Origin: Planctomycetota bacterium
Lineage (GTDB): Bacteria > Planctomycetota > Phycisphaerae > Sedimentisphaerales > Anaerohalosphaeraceae
Reading direction: 5' to 3'
Length of the DNA: 33,192 nt
NCBI GenBank assembly: GCA_030637065.1
Contig: DAOVVQ010000003.1
Span: 1-33,192, forward strand
The notes under the pieces are model-generated. The model saw nothing but the letters and a program-made list of their open reading frames with translations, did no database searches and was not told the DNA's origin. Each line of letters opens with the position of its first letter. The stretch's first letter is position 1. Below, one piece after another: positions 26,601 to 33,050 of this stretch. Position numbers and translations under genes: made by a program.

Positions 26601-26713
26601 GCGGCGGTGGTTGGTACCTCAAGGCGTACGACTGCCGGGTTGCGGACCGCTACTACTACTACCCCGACGATCGGTACGCCGTCCGCGGGTTTCGTATTGT
26701 CCTGGACTTTTAG
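23654..26713 (+). CDS. Secreted beta-helix / Ig-like / dockerin-like / FGE-like mosaic protein
   Basis: The product has 1019 residues counted from the ATG at 23654 (AGGAG eight bases upstream; opens the signal peptide 'MHRFVLLSIIALASVCNA'). Domain order: a head with 'VDASAGGAGDGSSWADAY', typical of secreted planctomycete beta-helix proteins; eleven GGGM-headed beta-helix repeats of ~27-30 residues (~172-475) in the style of chlamydial polymorphic proteins; a closing segment with 'PLFVDADG' and 'GSPCIDVGD'; an Ig-like domain (~589-679); a dockerin-like calcium-loop segment 'ADLNNDCKADMPDLG' (~682-725); and an FGE/SUMF1-like domain (~735-1019). FGE needs two Cys near the C-terminus; only C993 or so is kept and the other aligns with Leu, so it should not make formylglycine. 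Its last ~35 codons look like a retroelement-diversified region. Likely role: surface or secreted ligand-binding protein. Confidence 0.9.
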   Translation: MHRFVLLSIIALASVCNADVIFVDASAGGAGDGSSWADAYVEFQDALDDPNIAYGWEIWVAAGTYKPDPNGLADPREATFQMVNGVGIYGGFPTGGNMFANRDPNQYETILSGDLSGNDNPATPVEDLRYDPNRIDNCYHVFYHPDSLALEPNAILDGFTVTGGHAATGYDEHSYGGGMYNSYSSPTVSNCTFTANYSSHGGGMHNLDSSSPTVSNCIFTTNGSRDGGGMYNKNYSSPTVTGCTFTGNFGWGGGGMLNYYLSSPTVSECIFAGNSTEAYGGGMYNRESSSPTVIGCIFTGNSAAVGGGMENYKSSSPTVISCIFTGNSADSSGGGMDNGDSSNPKVISCTFTGNSAGMSGGGMSNTQCSSTVSNCTFTGNSAGEKGGGMRNYESNPTVTGCTFSGNSAGYGGGMNNNINVRISPIVTGCTFTGNRANDGGGMYNFGNSDPTVINCILWGNTASSNGNEIYNSSYYATSTISYSDIAGSLLGGTWDASLGTDGGGNIDTDPLFVDADGLDGIAGTEDDNLRLLAGSPCIDVGDNTAVPADTADLDDDGDTAEAAPFDLDGNARIMNGTVDMGAYENHPIHLLNPDGIEVMMAGTVYDITWQAVDNIENVSLEYSDADGLAWAVIDPNTPNDGEYNWTVPDVTSEKCLVRVSDAIDPNVFDVSDDVFTIYVCQFDSPADLNNDCKADMPDLGIMSVGWSGVYDFNDLTILADDWLRNGNPFDSDFTEVYEGMVFIPSGEFLMGDHFSEGYIEELPVHAVYLDSFYMSRYEVTNRQYCDYLNSAYPAQIKVVSGRVYASTDTGNLYPYCDTSTTSTYSQIDFSAPDFSVRTKPEIGGRDMSNDPMVEVSWYGAVAYCDYYGYRLPTEAGWEYAARGGEHSPYYRHPWGDSIDGSKANYWSSGDPYETGGRPFTTPVGYYDGSQIPAGSDMANGYGLYDMTGNVWEWCSDWYDGNYYNVSPYDNPQGPASGLGRVIRGGGWYLKAYDCRVADRYYYYPDDRYAVRGFRIVLDF
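24170..25040 (+). repeat. Tandem ~80-90-bp coding repeats (eleven GGGM beta-helix units)
   Basis: Each unit encodes GGGMxN, a short variable stretch, SSPTV, then CxFTGNSA. DNA identity between neighbours is high (for example around 24540-24720), which marks recent unit duplication and makes copy number variable by recombination. Confidence 0.85.
26606..26710 (+). other. Candidate variable region of a diversity-generating retroelement
   Basis: This covers the last 35 codons of the mosaic protein. All seven Tyr codons here are TAC, whereas the rest of the FGE-like domain uses TAT and TAC about equally. Positions that FGE-like relatives usually fill with Asn are here TAC, CTC, GAC, GAT, GCC, GTC and CGC, that is NNY codons derivable from AAC or AAT by changing only adenines. 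First-position A survives only in AAG and ATT. No template repeat or reverse transcriptase is within the window, so the call is a hypothesis. Confidence 0.45.
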
Positions 26714-26765
26714 CGGTTTGCCCTTTGCTCTTTTACCCTTTGCATCCGAGCGAAGCGGGGGCATA

Positions 26766-26788
26766 GGTTTCGTGTTGTGCTGAAATAG
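26766..26788 (+). pseudogene. Decayed second copy of the FGE-like gene's 3' end
   Basis: GGTTTCGTGTTGTGCTG (26766-26782) matches the end of the upstream gene (26688-26704) at 15 of 17 bases. It is followed by AAATAG, so one frame would read FRVVLK-stop, like a normal FGE-domain ending. It lacks the rest of the domain. Confidence 0.5.
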
Positions 26789-26995
26789 TGTTTTTGTACT
26801 GAGGGCGGGTTGGGCAAACGCTGCTAAGTACATCACAGAATCTCACAGAACCCCTCTCGCGGCCTTACGGCCCCCGCCAGCTTCCAGCGAGGATATCAAC
26901 GTCATCGGGGCCGACCGATTCGTTCTCTTTTAGCGGGCTGGGTTGGTTCTGGTTTTTTTCTTTCATGTTTTGGTGGTTGTGTTATTATTGCAGCT

Positions 26996-27980
26996 ATGAT
27001 TAGAATGGTTCCAGGAACAATCTTTTGTCTGGCGATGTGTTGCGTGCGTGCTGGCTGGCTGCGCTTCTGATGGGCCTGTTGACCCGGCCCAGTTATATTC
27101 CAGTACCAGGATCGCGTCGGTTGAGGTTGTTGTTGGGGGGCGTATTTCGGGGTCGGGCTGGTTCGCCGACCGCAAGGGCACTGTTGTTACCGCCGCTCAT
27201 GTGATCGGGGCCAGCAGGGAGGGTATCGAGATATTGCAGGCCGACGGTCAGCGGCGTCCTGTGAGGGTTGTCGCCGTCGATTGGGGGCATGATCTGGCGT
27301 TGCTGCATGACGCTGAGGCCAATTCTAAGTATCCATTCCTGAAGATATCCGATGAGATGCCCTCGCCGGCTCAGCCGGTATACTTTTACGGGCTGGCACT
27401 CTATCACCACAATATCATTATCAAGGGCACGGTGGCCCGCGAGCGGCCTACGTTTAACTATTTTGGCGATCGCAATATGGTTATGCGTGCCTATCACGTT
27501 GCTGCGCCGTCGCCGTCGGGGACCTCCGGGGGGCCGTGGCTCGACGACAGGGGCCGGGTTGTCGGGGGTCAATCCGGATTCATGACGCACAACGGTGCCG
27601 GGGCTGGTATCGCTATCGTTACTCCGCCGGATGCTATTTCGCATCTGGTTAAGACGCGGCGGAGCGTATTTACGCCGACGATGGGGTGCGGGTTCGAGGA
27701 GCTGTGGACCCAGCCGAGAGGATTTATCAAACGCTTTGCCAAGGGGACCGAGGGTATCGTGACGGTCCCGATCCACGAAGGCGGGCCTGCCCAGGCGGCG
27801 GGGCTGACTAAGGAGTCGCTGATCGTAGCGATAGACGGCGAGAATGTTCGCCTCAGAGAAGACTTTCATGAGACCATTTTGAGCCATAAACCCGGCGATG
27901 AGGTGGTCCTGAGCATTATCGAGCCCGACAGCAAAACACCGCATGAGGTCAGGCTGCGGCTTGGGCAGTTGAGTATGTGA
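26996..27980 (+). CDS. Trypsin-like serine protease with PDZ domain, lipoprotein, frameshifted in signal peptide
   Basis: The family (HtrA/DegP-like) cuts misfolded or signalling proteins in the periplasm. The main frame runs from a GTG at 27048 to 27980 (310 residues). Counted from there the triad is complete: H51 in 'VVTAAHVIG', D82 in 'WGHDLALL' and S160 in 'SPSGTSGGPW'. A PDZ domain follows (~215-305, 'GGPAQAAGLTKESLIVAIDG'). The GTG start leaves only MLAGC, a lipobox without its hydrophobic leader. The missing leader is present upstream in another frame: ATG at 26996 reads MIRMVPGTIFCLAMCCV and then goes to a stop. Removing one 4-base unit of the TGCGTGCG / CTGGCTGG run (27041-27060) joins them into a perfect lipoprotein signal ending LAGC. 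So this is a real frameshift, a switch, or a sequence error. It is a single gene with no close partner. Confidence 0.85.
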
Positions 27981-28024
27981 AAGCAGGCGGCAGGGCAACT
28001 TGTTGACCATGCTGCGGGGCTGGC

Positions 28025-28106
28025 AAAAATCAAAGATTAAGAATCAAAATGTAAAACGACAAATCAAATTTCAAAATGTGTTGTCAGCCCGCACCGGGCT
28101 TGACAG
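28025..28106 (+). repeat. 82-bp AT-rich dispersed repeat, copy B
   Basis: Near-identical to 22022-22103, including the terminal AGCCC-n-GGGCT hairpin and TTGACAG. Here 31 bp separate it from the following 42-bp element. Confidence 0.85.
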
Positions 28107-28137
28107 GATGGAATTTTTTTTGTTGTTCCTATCGGCA

Positions 28138-28179
28138 GCAACCATCCACCTCGGCGGTGCCTCGGTGGCTGCCACCCGT
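28138..28179 (+). repeat. 42-bp GC-rich dispersed element, copy C
   Basis: Same sequence as copy A except at the very end. It is followed immediately by the inverted AGAATTA-type tract, so three repeat families are stacked in 230 bp here. Confidence 0.9.
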
Positions 28180-28180
28180 C

Positions 28181-28253
28181 GGGACAGAGATTCTCTAATT
28201 CTTTGCTTCTTTAATTCTCTGCTTCTCTGCTTCTCTAATTCTCTAATTCTTTT
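28181..28253 (-). repeat. AGAATTA-type dispersed repeat, copy 2 (inverted)
   Basis: Near-tandem AGAGAATTA / AGAAGC units on the minus strand. The end of the propeller gene overlaps it: the last codon AAT and the TAG stop at 28243-28245 are part of the repeat. Confidence 0.8.
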
Positions 28254-31200
28254 CTCCGTACCAGCATTCGATGCTTCCGTCCTCGCTGGAGATGTACAGC
28301 CTGCCGTAGGCGGCGGACATCCCGTCCCATGCGGGCAGCTTTTCCAGCTTATACTCGGCCAGTTTGGATCCATCCGCGGCTGAGGCGGCCCATAGCACTC
28401 CGCCGTATCGGCCTTCGTAGGTGGCCTCGTAATTGCCGGGTTTGAAGATCAGCGGCGCTCCGGCAATGAAGATCGTATCGCCGGCCAGCGTCATTGCCTT
28501 GCCGGTCAACTGAATATTGCTCTTCCATTTGCTCGACCATTTGTCCGCTGACCTGGTCTTGGCCAACAGTCCGTAGCCGTCCCTTCGCGGGTCGAAATAG
28601 GATGCGCCGCGGTTTACCTGCAGGCCATATACCGAATAGTAGTCCGTCCCGTCGGAGACCAGAATATCGCCGGTAGGATAATCCGTATCCGCAGTGGTCC
28701 ACGTTTTGCGGTGGTTAAACTGCTCCTGAAAGATACTGTATTCGCGATGATTGCGATTCGATTCGAGCATCCCAGCCGAGGACAGCAGATGCTTTCCGGG
28801 CACCGCGTCGGTCAGGTCCATGTTGAAGGCCAGTTGCCGGACATAGAGAGTGTCCCCTTCACAGCTCATGACATCGGCGGTGGTCCCCTTAATAACTTCC
28901 GTATCCGACCGGTCGCCCTTCTCGACGAACGCCGGGAAGCCGTCGGGGCCGTGGGGGCCGTAGAACTGCCGCTCGTGAATGATCTCGCCGGTGACGGGAT
29001 CGAGGCCATAGACGAAAAGGCCGCTGTCGAGATAGGTTGAACGACCGGCGCAAAAGTAGGCGGTGTCGTTCTTGACCAGTATGCTGCCGTGAACGGGCCA
29101 TGCCGACTCGACCTGGTCGTAAACGCAGATCATTTTGTCCGGCAGGTCCCGGAAACGCCATGAAAGCATCCCATCGGAAGCACGCACACAGTACACCCAG
29201 CCGTCGCGGCTGCCAAATAGCAGCAGCCCTTTGTAGTAGGTCGGCGGCGAATCGATCCGCCCTCCGGCAACATATCGCCAAAGCTCTTTTCCGCTGGTAC
29301 CGTCCAGGGCGTAAAGGGTATGGGCATCGGTTTCGGCGACGAACACCTTGCCTTCGGCGATCACAGGCGCGCTGGCGGCGTTCTCGAAGCGGGCTTTCCA
29401 CAACCGCTTGAGCCCGGTGGCTGGCACGCTCTTTGCCGCTGACGAATAGCGGCGACCATCCTGGCGATAGGTCGGCCACGGAGCGTCCGAAGTCCTGCCG
29501 GAGTAGCCGTAGGCCGTGCTCTTCTCAAGGCGGACCGAACGTTTAACGTCCGCGGCCTTGCCCTGGGTAGGTAATACGTCCTCGTCGGTGTAGTAGACAT
29601 TGAAGTTGTGCAGGGCGACGGGCAGGTGGCACTGGCAGGAGTACGGCCCAAGATACATCAGCCCGTTGCAGGGCAGAACGCCCATGCTGCACGTCGCTCG
29701 CGTGAAGGGATTGGGATACTCGGTGTCGCTTGCCAGGTCCAGGCAGTCCGGCCCACCGGTCTTGCTGTTGATAAAAAAGCGTTCGGTGATAAAATTGCGG
29801 AAACAGCGATCGTGCCCCATCGGCTTGGAGAGCCTCTGGGCGATCGTCTTGATCTCGTCGCCCGTTTTCAAGTCGTAGCTGGTGGGCGTGCCGCTGGCAC
29901 CGCACATCCACAAGGCGCCTGCGGCTATCATTATATCGGTCTCAGCCTGGTAACCCTTGCGAGCCTTGATGGCCTTGCCCCAATAATCGCTGCCATCGGC
30001 CAACGAATAGGCATACAGGTCCTTACCTTCCTCGGAATAAACCGCATCATCGCTAAGCACGAGGGTATTAGGCATACTGCCGGTTCCGTGAGCGATCTTT
30101 TTTTCAACCGCCCAGTTCTTTCTACCCGTCCGCGCATTTAAGCAGAACACCCCGCCAGCGCTCTGATAAACCAGCTTGTCGCCCTTGAGCGCCATCGTAC
30201 AGCCGACATAATCGGCGATCTCTCCGGTCCGCCAGGCCTCTTTGCCCGTCTCGGCGTCGATAGCGACGATGATGCAGGTGGGATTCTCGGCGTTGCGCGT
30301 TCGCGGATTATAAGCCGACGACGGGAAGCCGTATCCATTGAAAAGCGTATCGGGAGCTGCTTTAACTTCAGCTTCAGCCTGGGCCTTCTTCTTGCCTTTC
30401 TTTTTCGGCTCAGCTTCCGAATCTTTGCCGTAGGCGTTAAAGAACATGCGGTCGCCGATAACAAGATAGAGCAGTCCATCGTGCCAGACGAATTCCTGAG
30501 TGCCCTGAGTCCCTTTATATTGCCTGACGGTTTTTCCGGTCGCCGCATCCAGAGCCGTTACCGGCGCCTTTAGCCCCGGCGTGCAGTACACCGTATCGCC
30601 AATGGCCACCAGCCGCCGCTTCATCTGGGCGTGGAACTGCTTGATATGGACCGTGATCTGCTCCCAGTCGGGGTAGTCCAGCGTCCAAAGCACCACACCG
30701 TTAAAGGCGTTGCGGGCGAACAGCTTCCATTTAGCAGGCAGGAACTGGTTCTCGGCTGTAGTAGTGTCCTCGATAGTGAACAGACGTCCGCGAGAAGAAA
30801 CCATCCCAGCCATCGTCGCCGCTCCCATGTGCGAACGGGTCCAGGCCGGGCCGGAGATCCACTGGACATGACGAGGCGGCCCGACCACCGTATCCTGCGC
30901 AACGCAGTTATTATCCGCCCCGTGCAGATATTGCGGCCACTCGTCCATTTCCTTCGGATACGGTTTGGTTATCTTCCTGCCGCTGACAATTGCAGTGCCG
31001 TACGGCGCAAGTACCCTTAGCATCTCAGGATCCGAAACACGGCACCCGGAACCGGCAACCACCAGGTTCACCAGATTGTCGATATACGGCAGGTGTCGCC
31101 CGTCAAAAACGGCTGCTGAGACCTTGCCGTAACACCCGGCGGTGCGGATCTTTTTGCGAAGGCGGGAAACCTCAGCCTTGGAGGTTTCCAGACATTGGAA

Positions 31201-31356
31201 AATGCAGCCGGGTTTTTCCCAATCATCTGAAACGCTTTCGAGCGCCTTAGCGCCGATGCAGACAACCAAACCGCCTTCGACATTAACGGCCCCTGCGTTT
31301 GCAACCGCACACCACATAACCAATATGCCCGTAAAAAGGGCGATCTTTGCCTTCAT
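28243..31356 (-). CDS. Secreted PQQ-type beta-propeller protein with methyltransferase-like N-terminus
   Basis: The product has 1037 residues. A signal peptide (1-21, 'ALFTGILVMWCAVANA') is followed by a domain (~25-125) that resembles the second half of a class I SAM methyltransferase ('VFDGRHLPYIDNLVNLVV', 'EMLRVLAPYGTAIVSG'), but no glycine-rich SAM loop is obvious. Then come many PQQ/pyrrolo-quinoline-type blades: 'ALDAATGKTVRQYKG', 'AIDAETGKEAWRTGEI', 'CLNARTGRKNWAVEKK', 'ALDGTSGKELWRYVAGG', 'CVRASDGMLSWRFRD', 'GLDPVTGEIIHERQF', enough for two propellers. A Lys/Ala/Glu-rich insert ('EPKKKGKKKAQAEAEVK') lies near 325. No PQQ-dehydrogenase active-site motif or haem site was seen, so it may be a binding or scaffold protein. 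The ATG has AGGAG nine bases upstream. The stop lies inside a dispersed repeat. Confidence 0.9.
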   Translation of the reverse strand: MKAKIALFTGILVMWCAVANAGAVNVEGGLVVCIGAKALESVSDDWEKPGCIFQCLETSKAEVSRLRKKIRTAGCYGKVSAAVFDGRHLPYIDNLVNLVVAGSGCRVSDPEMLRVLAPYGTAIVSGRKITKPYPKEMDEWPQYLHGADNNCVAQDTVVGPPRHVQWISGPAWTRSHMGAATMAGMVSSRGRLFTIEDTTTAENQFLPAKWKLFARNAFNGVVLWTLDYPDWEQITVHIKQFHAQMKRRLVAIGDTVYCTPGLKAPVTALDAATGKTVRQYKGTQGTQEFVWHDGLLYLVIGDRMFFNAYGKDSEAEPKKKGKKKAQAEAEVKAAPDTLFNGYGFPSSAYNPRTRNAENPTCIIVAIDAETGKEAWRTGEIADYVGCTMALKGDKLVYQSAGGVFCLNARTGRKNWAVEKKIAHGTGSMPNTLVLSDDAVYSEEGKDLYAYSLADGSDYWGKAIKARKGYQAETDIMIAAGALWMCGASGTPTSYDLKTGDEIKTIAQRLSKPMGHDRCFRNFITERFFINSKTGGPDCLDLASDTEYPNPFTRATCSMGVLPCNGLMYLGPYSCQCHLPVALHNFNVYYTDEDVLPTQGKAADVKRSVRLEKSTAYGYSGRTSDAPWPTYRQDGRRYSSAAKSVPATGLKRLWKARFENAASAPVIAEGKVFVAETDAHTLYALDGTSGKELWRYVAGGRIDSPPTYYKGLLLFGSRDGWVYCVRASDGMLSWRFRDLPDKMICVYDQVESAWPVHGSILVKNDTAYFCAGRSTYLDSGLFVYGLDPVTGEIIHERQFYGPHGPDGFPAFVEKGDRSDTEVIKGTTADVMSCEGDTLYVRQLAFNMDLTDAVPGKHLLSSAGMLESNRNHREYSIFQEQFNHRKTWTTADTDYPTGDILVSDGTDYYSVYGLQVNRGASYFDPRRDGYGLLAKTRSADKWSSKWKSNIQLTGKAMTLAGDTIFIAGAPLIFKPGNYEATYEGRYGGVLWAASAADGSKLAEYKLEKLPAWDGMSAAYGRLYISSEDGSIECWYGEKN

Positions 31357-31661
31357 AATACATTCTCCTGTTACAAAAAATCGTTAAAGTAGCATGGCAG
31401 GGTGAGCTTTAGCCCACGCTGAAAATCTATCTCCGATCATCCGCCTCCGCGACCAGATCCGCCGGCCGGCATACGTTAATAAACGCCGCAGCCGACCACA
31501 ACTGTCATAAAAAACAAGCCAAACCGCATACCAAATACCCTTGCCAATAAAAAGAAAGTTCAAGAATCACAATAACCCTTCCGCCGGATACTATATACTG
31601 GATGCCGAATACTGTCCACTGCATATTGAGCGCGGCAAACAGAAATTGAGCGAAGCGAAAT

Positions 31662-31691
31662 CCCGATCTATCGGGACCCCGATTCATCGGG
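31662..31691. repeat. Two tandem CCCGAT-ATCGGG hairpins
   Basis: CCCGAT-CT-ATCGGG (31662-31675) and CCCGAT-TC-ATCGGG (31678-31691) are perfect 6-bp stems with 2-nt loops, separated by two bases. They form a 16-bp tandem repeat of a palindrome ahead of the aldolase promoter. Confidence 0.7.
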
Positions 31692-31712
31692 ACTGAATAC
31701 TATTCTCAACAT

Positions 31713-31741
31713 TTGCTTTTCACCCGCGGTTGTGTTACTAT
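31713..31741 (+). promoter_or_regulatory. Candidate promoter of the class II aldolase gene
   Basis: TTGCTT (31713-31718) and TACTAT (31736-31741) are separated by 17 bp, ~75 bp before the start. The match is moderate. Confidence 0.4.
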
Positions 31742-31816
31742 TTGTGGTTCACATGCCCGCTGGGGCAAATGTAGCGTTTTTAATCGAATTTCAGGGCTAT
31801 TTGAAAGGACGGTCAG

Positions 31817-32884
31817 TTGGGTTTACTTCAAGAGATTACGGAGTTGTCACATGAGTTTGGAACGGTCGAATATGTACGCGGCGGCGGCGGTAACACCTCC
31901 GTCAAGGACGCTGAGACGCTCTGGGTAAAGCCCTCCGGCACCACGCTCTGCGGCCTGTCAGAAGGCGCCTTTGTCGCCATTGACCGCAAAAAGATCGGCG
32001 GCCTCTACGACGTCCAGTCGCCCAAGGACCCTTCCGAGCGAGAAGCCCTGGTCAAAGATGTAATGATGGGCTCGCGGCTGGAAGGGGCAGAGGGCCGGCC
32101 CAGCGTCGAGGCGCCTCTCCACAACTCGCTCAGCGCCAAATTCGTCGTCCACACCCATCCCGCGATAGTAAACGGCATGACCTGCGCCACAGACGGCAAG
32201 GCAGCCTGTCAGCGGCTCTTTCCCGATGCACTCTGGTTGGACTATATCGACCCCGGATACACCCTTTGCATGGTCGTTCGCAACGAGATCGAAAAGTTCA
32301 AGGCCGAAAAAGGCGTCGAGCCGGCGATGATCTTTTTGAAGAGCCACGGTGTCTTTGTGGCTGCGGACGATGCCGAGGGCATCCGGGCCAGTTATCACAC
32401 CATCATGAATACGCTGCGCGACGAGTACCGCAAGGCCAATATTTCAATGGAACTAACGGTAGGCCCCGACCCAGACGCAGCCGTCGCCGCTGAGGCGAAG
32501 GGATCCGTAACCAGCGCTCTTGACGGCATCGCCGAGGTCGACCTGAGCCTAAGCGGCGATTTCGAGGTCTACAAGGGCCCGATCTCGCCGGACCACATAG
32601 TCTACGCCTATTCGTTCCCGTTCGTCGCCACCCCCTCACCCGAGGCCATAAAGCAGTTCCAGCAGACCAACGGCTACTGGCCAAGGATCATCTCATTTAA
32701 CGGTCTCGTCTTCGGAGCAGGCGAAACCCGGCGAAAAGCCGACCTCGCCCTCGAAATGTCGCAGGATGGTGCATTAGTAACCCAGCTCGCCGAAGCGTTC
32801 GGAGGAATATGCTACCTGACAGACCGGGCCCGCAACTTCATAGAAAACTGGGAAGTAGAGGCCTACAGAAAAACCCAAATATAA
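31817..32884 (+). CDS. Class II aldolase/adducin-family protein, rhamnulose-1-phosphate-aldolase-like
   Basis: Family members are zinc enzymes that split sugar phosphates such as L-rhamnulose- or L-fuculose-1-phosphate into DHAP and lactaldehyde. The 355-residue product has 'GGGGNTSVKDAETLWVKPSG' near 22-41, the phosphate-binding loop also seen in the aldolase half of bifunctional RhaD proteins. It has the catalytic Glu E98 in 'PSVEAPLH', zinc ligands H112 and H114 in 'VVHTHPA', and H177 in 'LKSHGVF'. A C-terminal ~130-residue extension ('GYWPRIISFNGLVFGAG') goes beyond the classical domain. No dehydrogenase half follows. The start is a TTG at 31817 with GAAAGGAC upstream. With the GH78 enzyme in this window it suggests rhamnose catabolism, though the two genes lie far apart. 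Confidence 0.88.
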   Translation: MGLLQEITELSHEFGTVEYVRGGGGNTSVKDAETLWVKPSGTTLCGLSEGAFVAIDRKKIGGLYDVQSPKDPSEREALVKDVMMGSRLEGAEGRPSVEAPLHNSLSAKFVVHTHPAIVNGMTCATDGKAACQRLFPDALWLDYIDPGYTLCMVVRNEIEKFKAEKGVEPAMIFLKSHGVFVAADDAEGIRASYHTIMNTLRDEYRKANISMELTVGPDPDAAVAAEAKGSVTSALDGIAEVDLSLSGDFEVYKGPISPDHIVYAYSFPFVATPSPEAIKQFQQTNGYWPRIISFNGLVFGAGETRRKADLALEMSQDGALVTQLAEAFGGICYLTDRARNFIENWEVEAYRKTQI

Positions 32885-32885
32885 C

Positions 32886-32940
32886 TAAGAAAGAATTATA
32901 GAAGAATAGAATTAAAGAATTAGAGAATCTCTGTGTCCCG
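32886..32940 (+). repeat. AGAATTA-type dispersed repeat, copy 3
   Basis: Starts one base after the aldolase stop and ends GAGAATCTCTGTG, as in copy 1. Confidence 0.75.
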
Positions 32941-32971
32941 TTCGACAGGCTCAGGGCAGGCTCTCTGTGGG
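32940..32971 (+). repeat. GTTCG..GCTCAGGGCAGGCT dispersed repeat, copy 2
   Basis: Matches 23426-23457 over most of its length, and again lies beside a 42-bp element. Confidence 0.65.
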
Positions 32972-33008
32972 CTCTGCCCGGCTGCGACTCGCTCCGCCGC
33001 GGCGAGCG

Positions 33009-33050
33009 ACGGGTGGCAGCCACCGAGGCACCGCCGAGGTGGATGGTTGC
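33009..33050 (-). repeat. 42-bp GC-rich dispersed element, copy D (inverted)
   Basis: Exact or nearly exact reverse complement of copies A and C, beginning after a CCGCGGCGAGCG stretch. Confidence 0.9.

Larger units (their letters stand above)
31357..31816. other. Divergent intergenic region between the propeller and aldolase genes
   Basis: A GTGGGCT-AA-AGCTCAC stem (minus strand, ~31402-31417) lies just upstream of the propeller gene. Two adjacent identical-type hairpins are at 31662-31691, and a candidate promoter for the aldolase at 31713-31741. Between about 31430 and 31650 nothing was recognised. Confidence 0.5.

Noticed and set aside
26714-26995. Template repeat, reverse transcriptase or accessory gene of a retroelement next to the variable region
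   Set aside because: The gap is too short for a reverse transcriptase, contains no AAC-rich near-copy of the region, and the next gene is a protease. Any driver must lie elsewhere.
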